Origin: Elusimicrobia bacterium GWA2_66_18
Lineage (GTDB): Bacteria; Elusimicrobiota; Elusimicrobia; UBA1565; UBA9628
Direction: 5' to 3'
Length of the DNA stretch: 64,000 bases
NCBI GenBank assembly: GCA_001799675.1
Contig: MGTX01000002.1
Coordinates: 189,878 to 253,877 of the forward strand
Each line of letters starts with the position of its first letter. Position 1 is the stretch's first letter. Below, piece by piece: positions 43,754 to 51,758 of the stretch. The notes under the pieces were generated by a model. The model was not told the DNA's origin. It ran no database searches and worked only from the letters and a program-made list of their open reading frames with translations. The position numbers and the translations under genes were made by a program.

Positions 43754-44653
43754 TTAGACTTTCTCCGCCATCTTCTCGCCCAGCAAGCCCGAAGGGCGCA
43801 CCAGGAGCACGACGATGAGGACCGTGAAGGCGATGACGTCGCGCCATTGCGCGCCGTCCGGGATGTAGCCGCAGGCCAGCACCTCGAGCAAGCCCAAGAT
43901 GAAGCCCCCCAGGACCGCCCCGCGGATGTTGCCGATGCCGCCCAGCACGGCTGCGGTGAAGGCCTTGGCGCCGGGCAGGAAGCCCAGATTGTACTTGATG
44001 GAGCCGTAGTTCATCCCATAGAGCACGCCGGCCGCCCCTCCCAGGGCGCCGCCCACGAAGAAGGTGACGGCGATGACGCGGTCGGCGTCGATGCCCATGA
44101 GTCCGGCCGTCGAGATGTCGTCGGCGCAGGCGCGCATCGCCTTGCCCATCTTCGTGCTCTCGACGAAGAAATGGAGCAGGCCCATGAGTCCGAGGGCCGC
44201 GCCCAGGATGACGAGTTGGAGGGAACTGACGCTCGCCCCGAACAGGGAGATCTGACCGATGACCACCGGCCGGGGGAAGGACAAAGACTGGGTGCTGATC
44301 CAGAGGAAGACGCCGTTCTGGAGGACGATGGAGACTCCGATCGCGGAGATGAGGGGTGCCAAGCGGGAGACGGCGCGCAGAGGGCGGTAGGCGAAGCGCT
44401 CGACGACGACGTTGACGAGGCCCGCCGCGGCCATGCCGGCGACGAACATCGCGGCCAGGGCCGACGGGCCCGACCCGAAGGCCGCCGGCGCGAACGTCGC
44501 CAGGCCCAGAGCCGTGAAGGCTCCCAGCATCAGCACCTCGGAGTGGGCGAAGTTGATCATCGCGAGTATGCCGTAGACCAACGTGTAGCCCAGCGCGATC
44601 AGGGAGTAGATGGCTCCCAGCGTCAGGGCGTTGAGGATCTGTTGCGCGAGCAC
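43754..44653 (-). CDS. livH: Branched-chain amino acid ABC transporter permease LivH
   Basis: A 299-residue polytopic permease with the LivH-type start 'QQILNALTLGAIYSLIALGYTLVYGILAMINFAHSEVLMLGA' and 'GGIGNIRGAVLGGFILGLLE'. About eight transmembrane helices are visible. It is 3 bases downstream of the binding-protein gene. Confidence 0.93.
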   Translation of the reverse strand: MLAQQILNALTLGAIYSLIALGYTLVYGILAMINFAHSEVLMLGAFTALGLATFAPAAFGSGPSALAAMFVAGMAAAGLVNVVVERFAYRPLRAVSRLAPLISAIGVSIVLQNGVFLWISTQSLSFPRPVVIGQISLFGASVSSLQLVILGAALGLMGLLHFFVESTKMGKAMRACADDISTAGLMGIDADRVIAVTFFVGGALGGAAGVLYGMNYGSIKYNLGFLPGAKAFTAAVLGGIGNIRGAVLGGFILGLLEVLACGYIPDGAQWRDVIAFTVLIVVLLVRPSGLLGEKMAEKV

Positions 44654-44656
44654 GGC

Positions 44657-45814
44657 TCAGCGGATCGAGTCGAAGGAACGGCCCTTCGACTTCGCGCGGG
44701 TCATGGTGACGATCTTGTTGAGGGTGTCGCCTTTCGCGTCGAAGCGGGTCAGGCCCAGCGCGCCCGTGAAGTCGGTCTTGCGCAGTTCCTCGATCATCTG
44801 GGCGCGGTTCGTCGCGCCCTTTTCCATGGCGGCGAAGATGATGCGCGCGGCCTCGTAGCCGAAGTGGTCGAAAGGCTTAAGTTCCTCGCCGGAGCCTGTC
44901 CAGCGCTTCTTGTAGTCCGCCATGAATTTCGCGGCGCTGGGCAGGTCCTCGACCGGCACGCCCACGATGGAGAGATACGCCCCGTCGGCCGACTCCCCCG
45001 CCACTTCGAAGAGGCCCGAGGTCTTGGATCCGTCGCCGGAAATGAAGACGAAGGGGTCCTTCATATCCAGTTCCCGCATCTGCTTGAGGAGGAGTCCCGC
45101 CTCGGTGTAGAGGCCGCCGAAGTAGAGGCCTTCGGTCTTTTTGACGGAGCCCTTGATCTTCGTGAGAAGGGCCTTGAAGTCCTTGTCGCCGACGGCCACG
45201 CCGTCCTCCGTGACGATATCCCCCCCCAGTTGGAGGAAGGTCTTTTTGAACTGCTCGGCGAGGCCCTGGCCGTAGGGGGTCTTGTCGTGAAGGAGGGACA
45301 TCCGGCGCTTGCCGAGCTTGCGGTAGGTGAACTCGGCGGCGTAGGCGCCCTGGACGTCGTCGGTCGGCACGACCCGGAAGACCATCTTGGGGCCTATCCA
45401 GTCCGGGGAGAGCTGCTGGGCCGTGACCTCCGGGTTGGTCGCGGCCGGCGAAATCATGGCGACGGGCGCGCGCGCGTAGACCTTGGCGGCCGGGATGGCG
45501 CAGCCGGAGTTGTAGTGACCGACCACGGCGATGATGCGGGGATCGGAGATGATGAGGTTGGCGACGTTGACCGCTTCCTTGGGGTCGGCGCGGTCGTCGA
45601 AAGGGACCGCGGCGAGCTTATACGGGAAGCGTTGAGCCGTGTTGGCCTCCTCGACGGCCATCTCGACGGCCCGGCGCAGGCCCTGCCCCTCCGTTCCCAT
45701 GTCGCCCGTCAAGGGGACGGCGACGGCGATCTTGAACGCCTTCTCCTTGGGACCGCAGGCTGCGACGAGCAAAGCGATGATCGCAAAGGCGGGGGCAGAC
45801 CGACGAGAGGTCAT
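44657..45814 (-). CDS. livJ: Branched-chain amino acid ABC transporter substrate-binding lipoprotein
   Basis: A 385-residue periplasmic-binding-protein-like I fold of the LivJ/LivK family ('IAVAVPLTGDMGTEGQGLRRAVEMAVEEAN', 'VVGHYNSGCAIPAAKVY', 'SPAATNPEVT', 'PYGQGLAEQFKKTF'). The signal sequence ends in a lipobox with C20 ('LLVAAC'), so it is probably a membrane-anchored lipoprotein even though the cell has an outer membrane. It heads the livJHMGF operon, with AGGAG 6 bases before the ATG and a promoter at 45860-45889. The exact ligand is not deducible. Confidence 0.92.
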   Translation of the reverse strand: MTSRRSAPAFAIIALLVAACGPKEKAFKIAVAVPLTGDMGTEGQGLRRAVEMAVEEANTAQRFPYKLAAVPFDDRADPKEAVNVANLIISDPRIIAVVGHYNSGCAIPAAKVYARAPVAMISPAATNPEVTAQQLSPDWIGPKMVFRVVPTDDVQGAYAAEFTYRKLGKRRMSLLHDKTPYGQGLAEQFKKTFLQLGGDIVTEDGVAVGDKDFKALLTKIKGSVKKTEGLYFGGLYTEAGLLLKQMRELDMKDPFVFISGDGSKTSGLFEVAGESADGAYLSIVGVPVEDLPSAAKFMADYKKRWTGSGEELKPFDHFGYEAARIIFAAMEKGATNRAQMIEELRKTDFTGALGLTRFDAKGDTLNKIVTMTRAKSKGRSFDSIR

Positions 45815-45859
45815 GGCGGCTCCTGAGTTGGATCTGGATCAATATTGCAATTCCGGTGG

Positions 45860-45889
45860 ATTATGCCTCATTGGGATTCGTTTTGTCCA
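45860..45889 (-). promoter_or_regulatory. Promoter of the liv operon
   Basis: Minus strand: TGGACA (45889-45884), an 18-base spacer, CATAAT (45865-45860). The leader of about 40 bases carries AGGAG. The box lies in the 115-base divergent region shared with the squalene-hopene cyclase promoter. Confidence 0.45.
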
Positions 45890-45909
45890 TGCTTGGCAAT
45901 GAGGGCGTG

Positions 45910-45918
45910 TGGTATAAT
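45910..45918 (+). promoter_or_regulatory. Extended -10 promoter of the squalene-hopene cyclase gene
   Basis: TGG-TATAAT, a perfect -10 hexamer with extension, ends 11 bases before the ATG at 45930. The leader would be at most about 5 bases, so there is no room for a ribosome-binding site. Confidence 0.6.
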
Positions 45919-45929
45919 TCTTACCTAAC

Positions 45930-47951
45930 ATGATCAAGAATCTGGTGGCAGGCTGGCTGAGCGAGGCAGGCCGCTATCGCAAGCCCCAGGACTGGGCCGA
46001 CCAAATCCGCCCCGAGATGGACTCAGGTTCCTCCAAGGAAATTCCCGAGCCCCTGCGCGACGCCATCTCCCGCTCCCAGGATGCGGTCCTGCGCCTCCAG
46101 AACCCCGAGGACGGCTACTGGTGCGCCCCCCTCTTCGGCGACACGACCATCGATTCCGACACCGTCATGCTGCTGAATTTCCTCGGTCGAGGCAATTCAA
46201 TCAAGATCCGGCGCCTGGCCAACCACCTCCTCAACGAGCAGAACCCGGACGGCGGCTGGCCGATCTATCGCAACGGCCCTTCGGAGATCTCCGCCACGGT
46301 CAAGGCCTACTGGGCGCTCAAGTTCGCGGGCCACTCCCCCCACGAGCCTCGCCTGGAGGCCGCGCGCAAACGCATCAAGGCCCTGGGAGGCATCCATAAG
46401 GTCAATACTTACTCCAAGTTCTATCTGGCCATGTTCGGGCAGTACGATTGGCGCGGCGTGCCCTCCATCCCGCCGGAGATCATGCTCTTCCCGAACTGGT
46501 TCTACTTCAATCTCTACGAAATGTCGGCCTGGACCCGCTCGATCGTCGTGCCTCTGTCCATCGTCTGGGCGACCCAGCCCGCCATCCCCTGCCCGCCGCA
46601 CGCCCGCATCGATGAACTTTTTGCCGACCACCGGCGCCATATCCCCCTTGCCGAAGTGGTCCCTCCCCACGGCCTGTTGTCGTGGAGCACCTTCTTCCTC
46701 ATGTGGGACAAGTTCTTCAAGCTGATGGAGGGCAAGGGCGAACACTGGATCCGAGTCTGGTCCCTGCGCCTGGCCGAGGACTGGATGCTCGAGCGCGTGC
46801 AGGACTGCGACGGGCTCGGCGCCATCTATCCCGGCATCGCCAACACCATTCTGGCCATGAAGTGCCTCGGCTATCCGGACACGGACCCCCGTCTGGTGGC
46901 CCAGCTGCGGGAACTCGACCGGCTCGAGGTTCCCGGCACGGACCACACCCGATTCCAGCCCTGCCGCTCTCCCGTGTGGGATACGGCCATCTCCGTGATC
47001 GCGCTGGCGGAGTCCGGCCTGGATCGTTCTCACCCAGCCCTTGCCCAAGCCTGCCAGTGGGTGATCTCTAAGGAGATCAAGACCCGCGGCGACTGGGCCT
47101 TCACCAACGCAGCCGGCCCCACGGGCGGCTGGCACTTCCAGTTCAACAACGCCTTCTACCCCGACGTGGATGACACCGCCATGGTGCTCCTGGCCCTGCG
47201 CCACGTGAATTTGCGGGAGCCCAACGCCCATATCCGAGAGAAATCTTTCCTGCGCGGGCTCAACTGGATCTTGTCGATGCAGGCCTCCACCGGCGGCTGG
47301 GCGGCCTTCGATAAGGAGAACACCAAGGCCATCCTGACCAAGATTCCCTTCGCCGACCACAACGCGATGATCGACCCGCCGACCTCCGACATCACGGCGC
47401 GCGTGCTGGAGCTCCTCGGATCTATCGGCTACGACCAGAGCTATCCCGCCTGCGCCAAGGCCGTGCGCTTCATCATCGACGAGCAGGAACCCGACGGCTC
47501 CTGGTACGGACGCTGGGGAGTCAACTACATCTACGGCACCTGGCAGGCCCTGCGGGGCCTGGCCGCCATCGGAGAGGACATGAGCCGGCCCTGCGCGCGC
47601 CGGGCGGTGTCGTGGCTCAAGTCGGTCCAGCGCCCCGACGGCGGCTGGGGCGAGACCTGCGAGACCTACTGCGATCCCTCCAAGAAGGGGGCCGGCCCTT
47701 CCACCCCCGCCCAGACGGCGTGGGCCCTGATGGGCCTGATGGCCGCGAGCGTCTACGACGACGGCGTCCGCCGAGGCATCGAATATTTGATTTCCACCCA
47801 GCGCCCGGACGGCGCCTGGGACGAATCCGAATACACGGGGACGGGCTTTCCGAAGGTTTACTATCTCGAGTACACGATGTACCGCAACTATTTTCCCCTG
47901 CAGGCGCTGGGAAACTATCGCGCGGCCCTCCTCGAGGGCCGCGCGCGATAG
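45930..47951 (+). CDS. shc: Squalene-hopene cyclase
   Basis: A 673-residue triterpene cyclase that folds squalene into hopene/hopanol, the committed hopanoid step, at the membrane. The catalytic acid motif 'DVDDTA' is at 412-417. QW repeats are visible ('QNPDGGW' near 104-110, 'GGWAAFD', 'QEPDGSWYGRWG', 'QRPDGGWGE', 'QRPDGAWDE'), as is the C-terminal 'GTGFPKVYYLEYTMYRNYFPLQALG'. Length and motifs are those of a complete bacterial enzyme. It is followed, after a 30-bp perfect hairpin, by hpnH and the rest of the hopanoid operon. Squalene must come from genes elsewhere (hpnCDE or sqs). Confidence 0.97.
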   Translation: MIKNLVAGWLSEAGRYRKPQDWADQIRPEMDSGSSKEIPEPLRDAISRSQDAVLRLQNPEDGYWCAPLFGDTTIDSDTVMLLNFLGRGNSIKIRRLANHLLNEQNPDGGWPIYRNGPSEISATVKAYWALKFAGHSPHEPRLEAARKRIKALGGIHKVNTYSKFYLAMFGQYDWRGVPSIPPEIMLFPNWFYFNLYEMSAWTRSIVVPLSIVWATQPAIPCPPHARIDELFADHRRHIPLAEVVPPHGLLSWSTFFLMWDKFFKLMEGKGEHWIRVWSLRLAEDWMLERVQDCDGLGAIYPGIANTILAMKCLGYPDTDPRLVAQLRELDRLEVPGTDHTRFQPCRSPVWDTAISVIALAESGLDRSHPALAQACQWVISKEIKTRGDWAFTNAAGPTGGWHFQFNNAFYPDVDDTAMVLLALRHVNLREPNAHIREKSFLRGLNWILSMQASTGGWAAFDKENTKAILTKIPFADHNAMIDPPTSDITARVLELLGSIGYDQSYPACAKAVRFIIDEQEPDGSWYGRWGVNYIYGTWQALRGLAAIGEDMSRPCARRAVSWLKSVQRPDGGWGETCETYCDPSKKGAGPSTPAQTAWALMGLMAASVYDDGVRRGIEYLISTQRPDGAWDESEYTGTGFPKVYYLEYTMYRNYFPLQALGNYRAALLEGRAR

Positions 47952-47979
47952 CAGCAGATGTAGATGTAGATGGGTAGAT

Positions 47980-48042
47980 GGGGTCAGGCTTTCAGTTCTT
48001 TCAAATACTCAAAGTATTTGAAAGAACTGAAAGCCTGACCCC
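47980..48042. repeat. Perfect 30-bp inverted repeat (REP-like hairpin) between shc and hpnH
   Basis: Arms 47980-48009 and 48013-48042 are exact reverse complements around the loop CAA. The outer end is GGGGTCAGGCTTTC. No T-run follows, so it is not a standard intrinsic terminator. A related half copy lies at 61831-61860. Just upstream (47955-47979) are short GATGTA/TAGATG tandem repeats. The form resembles REP sequences moved by RAYT transposases. Confidence 0.85.
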
Positions 48043-48075
48043 ACCTTAACCACCTTAAAAGAGGAGAAACGAAAG

Positions 48076-49125
48076 ATGGCCATGTCCATGCAGGCGCAGT
48101 TGGCGGTCTTCAAATACCTCGTGACCCAGCGCATGAAGGGCGTGGAGAAGTATCCGGTCGTCATGATGCTCGAGCCTCTCTTCGCCTGCAACCTGGAGTG
48201 CGCCGGCTGCGGCAAGATTCAGTTCCCGACCGACATCCTGCGCAAACGCCTGAGTCCGCAGGAATGCTTCGACTCCGTGTCGGAGTGCGGCGCCCCCGTC
48301 GTGACCGTCGCCGGAGGAGAGCCTCTCGTCCACGCCGAAATCGACCAGATCGTCGCGGGCCTCGTCGCGCGCAAGAAGGTGGTCTACCTCTGCTCCAACG
48401 CCCTTCTCCTCGAAAAGAACCTCCATCGCTTTCAGCCGTCGCCCTATCTGATCCTCTCGATTCATCTTGACGGTCTCGAAGAGACCCACGACCGGATGGT
48501 CTGCCGCGAGGGCGTCTACAAGACCGCGATCTCGGCCATCAAGCTCGCCAAGTCCCGTGGCTTCACAGTGATGACCAACTCAACCATCTTCCAGGGAGAG
48601 AACGCCCAGGAATTCCGCCGTTTCTTCGATGAGAACATGGCCATGGGCGTCGACGGCATGATGATCTCCCCCGGCTACGCCTACGAGAAGGCGCCCAAGC
48701 AGGACGGCTTCCTCAAGAACGAGCAGACGAAAGCCTGGTTCGCCGAAGCGCTCAAGGGCAGGCGCAAGAAAGGCTGGGTCTTCAACCACTCGCCTTTCTA
48801 CCTGGACTTCCTCGAAGGAAAGCGCGACTACGACTGCACGCCCTGGGGCCTGCCCTTGCGCAACGTGTTCGGCTGGCAGAAACCTTGCTACCTGATGGCC
48901 GACGCGGGCTACGCCAAGACCTACCAGGAACTCCTGGAGACCACCGACTGGTCCAAGTACGGGCATGCCTCGGGCAATCCGAAATGCGCCAACTGCATGA
49001 CGCACTGCGGCTTCGAGCCCTCGGCCGTCAAGGAAAGCTTCTCTAGCCTTTCGAAATTCATCGAGATGGCGTACGACTTCGCCACCATCAAGGGACCGAA
49101 GCAAGCCGCCGGGAGCAGGGGCTAG
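48076..49125 (+). CDS. hpnH: Adenosyl-hopane synthase, radical SAM protein HpnH
   Basis: A 349-residue radical SAM enzyme with C38-x3-C42-x2-C45 ('ACNLECAGCG') that adds a 5'-deoxyadenosyl group to hopene, giving adenosylhopane, the first C35 intermediate. The 'VTVAGGEPLVH' stretch supplies SAM-binding residues. A second cysteine group ('CANCMTHCG') near the C-terminus is typical of HpnH. GAGGAG at 48061-48066 precedes the ATG. It is the first gene of a tightly coupled series (hpnA, hpnG, ispA, dxs, ispH). Confidence 0.96.
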   Translation: MAMSMQAQLAVFKYLVTQRMKGVEKYPVVMMLEPLFACNLECAGCGKIQFPTDILRKRLSPQECFDSVSECGAPVVTVAGGEPLVHAEIDQIVAGLVARKKVVYLCSNALLLEKNLHRFQPSPYLILSIHLDGLEETHDRMVCREGVYKTAISAIKLAKSRGFTVMTNSTIFQGENAQEFRRFFDENMAMGVDGMMISPGYAYEKAPKQDGFLKNEQTKAWFAEALKGRRKKGWVFNHSPFYLDFLEGKRDYDCTPWGLPLRNVFGWQKPCYLMADAGYAKTYQELLETTDWSKYGHASGNPKCANCMTHCGFEPSAVKESFSSLSKFIEMAYDFATIKGPKQAAGSRG

Positions 49126-49126
49126 C

Positions 49127-50137
49127 GTGGACTCGGCCTTCCTCACCGGCGGCACCGGGTTCGTCGGCGCGAGCCTGACGCGTCTACTCCTGTCGAAGGG
49201 TCTGCGAGTCAAGGTCCTCGCGCGCAGGCATGCCGACCGCCGGAATCTCAACGGCCTGGAAGTGGAACTGATCGAAGGAGACCTTTTAAATAAAGAAGCG
49301 CTGCGCGCCGGCTGCGCCGGCGCGCGTTATGTCTTCCACGTCGCGGCAGACTACCGCATATGGGCTCCCGAACCGTCCGATATGTACCGGGCGAACGTAG
49401 ACGGCACGCAGGCCGTCATCCGTGCGGCTGCCAAGGCCGGAGCGGAAAAGATCGTGCACTGCTCTTCCGTGGCCGCCATCGCCCCCCCCCACGATAAGAT
49501 GCCCGTCGATGAGACGCATGAGTACTCCTCCGCTTCTGAGGTGGTCTCCGACTATAAGAAATCGAAATACCTCTCCGACGTCCTGGCCCGGCGCCTGGCC
49601 GCGCAAGAGGGCCTGCCGATCGTGGTCGTCAACCCCGCCGCGCCCATCGGCCCCTACGACATCAAGCCCACGCCCACGGGCAGGCTTGTCGTGGATTTTC
49701 TCAGGGGCCGGATGCCTTCCTACATCGATACGGGCCTCAACATCGTGCACGTGTCCGACGTCGCGCTCGGCCATTGGCTGGCGGCGACGAAGGGCCGTCT
49801 GGGCGAGAGATACATCCTGGGCGGGGAGAATCTGACCCTCAAGCAGGTCCTGGACCTGCTCTCCGAGGTTTCGGGACAGCCCGCGCCGCGGTTCAAGACG
49901 CCCTACGCCGTGGCCTACGCCTTCGGCGCCGTCGATACGGCCCTGGCCCGCCTGCGCGGGACCGAGCCCATGGCTGCGCTCGACGCCATCCGGATGGCCC
50001 GCCACTACATGTGGTTCTCCTCGCGCAAGGCCGCCGACGAACTCGGCTACGCGCCCCGTCCCGCGAAGTCCGCGCTCAAGGACGCCGCCGACTGGTTCCT
50101 GGCCAACGGCTACGTGAAGGCGATCTCGGCCGCATGA
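49127..50137 (+). CDS. hpnA: Hopanoid-associated NAD-dependent sugar epimerase/dehydratase HpnA
   Basis: A 336-residue extended short-chain dehydrogenase. It shows the Rossmann motif 'TGGTGFVG' (7-14), 'FHVAADYRIWAPEP' and the catalytic Tyr-x3-Lys in 'DYKKSKYLS'. The 'ADYRIWAPDP'-like phrase is diagnostic for HpnA proteins, whose precise reaction in hopanoid side-chain formation is not settled. It starts on GTG one base after the hpnH stop, so translation is coupled. Confidence 0.92.
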   Translation: MDSAFLTGGTGFVGASLTRLLLSKGLRVKVLARRHADRRNLNGLEVELIEGDLLNKEALRAGCAGARYVFHVAADYRIWAPEPSDMYRANVDGTQAVIRAAAKAGAEKIVHCSSVAAIAPPHDKMPVDETHEYSSASEVVSDYKKSKYLSDVLARRLAAQEGLPIVVVNPAAPIGPYDIKPTPTGRLVVDFLRGRMPSYIDTGLNIVHVSDVALGHWLAATKGRLGERYILGGENLTLKQVLDLLSEVSGQPAPRFKTPYAVAYAFGAVDTALARLRGTEPMAALDAIRMARHYMWFSSRKAADELGYAPRPAKSALKDAADWFLANGYVKAISAA

Positions 50138-50859
50138 ACTCCATGACCGACGATGCCCCCAAGACATCCCGCACGGCGCCGCCTCGCGCTCCGGTGCTCA
50201 TCATCGCAGCCACGCGCTGGGAAGCCGAGCCCCTGTCCAAGGCGTTGGGGCTTCCGGCCTCGGGCGAGGACCGCTGGGAGGGCCTCTCCTGCGGCCGCCG
50301 AGTCCTCGTGCTCAAAACGGGGATGGGCGCGCTCAAGACGCGCGATCGGCTGGAGCGCGACTGCGTGGCCGGCGATCATGGCCTCATCCTCAGCGCGGGT
50401 CTCTGCGCGGCGCTGCAGCCGGGCGTCAAGACCGGGGACATCGTCGCCGACGCGCATGAAGTCGAACTCGAATACGTCGCGCCTCTTAAAGAAACCGCGC
50501 AAAGCCTTGGTTGTTCGTTTCATTTCGGAAAAATACTTCACACCAACGTCATTTTGAAGCCGGAAATGAAGCGAAAGCTGGGGACCGAACACAGGGTGTT
50601 GGCCTGCGACATGGAGACCGCCGCGATCCGGCGCTGGGCCTGCGGCAAGACCCCGGTCATCGGCCTGCGCGTCGTGCTCGACGAAATCGGCGAAGAGATC
50701 CCCTCGGACGCCCCTGAGTCCGAGGATTTCGTCGCGCTGGCGCGCTACGCCCTGGCGCACACGGCCGAACTCCCGCTTTTGATCCGGACCGGGCTGCGCT
50801 GCGCCCGGAGCATGAAAGAACTCTCGAGATTCCTGAAGGCCTACCTGGAGGCGCTTTGA
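50134..50859 (+). CDS. hpnG: Adenosylhopane nucleosidase/phosphorylase HpnG
   Basis: A 241-residue member of the purine-nucleoside phosphorylase/MTA nucleosidase family ('LIIAATRWEAEPLSKAL', 'TGMGALKTRD', 'ILSAGLCAALQPGVKTGDIV', 'ACDMETAAI'). HpnG removes adenine from adenosylhopane to give ribosylhopane. The ATG overlaps the hpnA stop (ATGA); the first 20 residues are a variable polar tail. Context right after hpnH and hpnA makes the assignment firm. Confidence 0.93.
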   Translation: MNSMTDDAPKTSRTAPPRAPVLIIAATRWEAEPLSKALGLPASGEDRWEGLSCGRRVLVLKTGMGALKTRDRLERDCVAGDHGLILSAGLCAALQPGVKTGDIVADAHEVELEYVAPLKETAQSLGCSFHFGKILHTNVILKPEMKRKLGTEHRVLACDMETAAIRRWACGKTPVIGLRVVLDEIGEEIPSDAPESEDFVALARYALAHTAELPLLIRTGLRCARSMKELSRFLKAYLEAL

Positions 50860-51758
50860 ACTCGACGTTGGCCCGAGCGATGGACAGGAACGCCGAATGG
50901 GTGGAGGAAATGCTGGAGAAACTCCTCGCCCCAACCCCCGACCTCCCGGAGAACCTGCGTAAGGCGATGCGCTACTCCCTCTTCGCGGGCGGCAAGCGCC
51001 TGCGGCCGACCTTGGTCCTGGCCGCCGCCGAGTGCTGCGGCCTCCGTCCGCGCAAGGCGCTCAAGACGGCGGCCGCGTTCGAGATGATCCACACCTATTC
51101 CCTCATCCACGACGACCTGCCGGCGATGGATGACGACGATCTGCGCCGCGGCAAGCCGACCAACCATAAGATCTTCGGCGAGGCCATGGCTATCCTGGCC
51201 GGCGACGGCCTTCTCACCAAGGCCTTCGAGGCCGCGGCCGCAAACGCGGCGGAGCTTAAGCTGGACGGCGAAGCCGCCGCCGAACTCATTCGCCTCATCG
51301 CCTACGGCGCCGGCGGCGAAGGCATGGTCGGCGGCCAGGTCGCCGACCTCGCCGCCGAAGGCCTCGGCCGCCGTAGGAAGGCGGCGCGCATACTCGAGGC
51401 CGTACACCGCCGCAAGACGGGCGCGCTCATCGCGGCCAGTCTCGACGCCGGCGCCGTCCTGGCCGGCGCCTCCAACGCCCAACGCGGCGCCTTGCGTGCC
51501 TATGGCGAGTGCGTGGGCCTGTCCTTCCAGATCGCCGACGACGTCCTCGACGTGATCGGCGACAAAAAAAAGATGGGCAAGCTCGGCAGCGACCGCGACA
51601 ACGGCAAGCTGACCTACGTCTCTCTCTATGGGCTGGATGGCGCTAATCGTAAAGCCCGGGCTTTAGCCCGGGCGGCGCACGCGCATCTGAAGCTCTTTGG
51701 CCCCAAGGCCGAGCTGCTCCACAGACTGGCCGACTACATCATCGAACGGGACAAATGA
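50856..51758 (+). CDS. ispA: Polyprenyl (farnesyl/geranylgeranyl) diphosphate synthase
   Basis: A 300-residue trans-prenyltransferase: first Asp-rich motif 'DDLPAMDDDDLRRG' (D86-D87..D92), 'GGKRLRP' (45-51) and second Asp-rich motif 'DDVLD' (228-232). It makes the farnesyl diphosphate needed for squalene and hopanoids. The product chain length cannot be read with certainty; the residues before the first motif ('MIHTYSLIH') fit a short-chain enzyme. The start is TTG at 50856, overlapping the hpnG stop (TTGA); ATG at 50880 is an alternative. A GC palindrome sits inside the gene at 51651-51673. Confidence 0.92.
   Translation: MNSTLARAMDRNAEWVEEMLEKLLAPTPDLPENLRKAMRYSLFAGGKRLRPTLVLAAAECCGLRPRKALKTAAAFEMIHTYSLIHDDLPAMDDDDLRRGKPTNHKIFGEAMAILAGDGLLTKAFEAAAANAAELKLDGEAAAELIRLIAYGAGGEGMVGGQVADLAAEGLGRRRKAARILEAVHRRKTGALIAASLDAGAVLAGASNAQRGALRAYGECVGLSFQIADDVLDVIGDKKKMGKLGSDRDNGKLTYVSLYGLDGANRKARALARAAHAHLKLFGPKAELLHRLADYIIERDK

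Noticed and set aside
47980-48042. Intrinsic transcription terminator after shc
   Set aside because: The stem is far longer than usual, extends to A/T-rich pairs at the loop, and no T-run follows. A related half copy elsewhere points to a repeat family.
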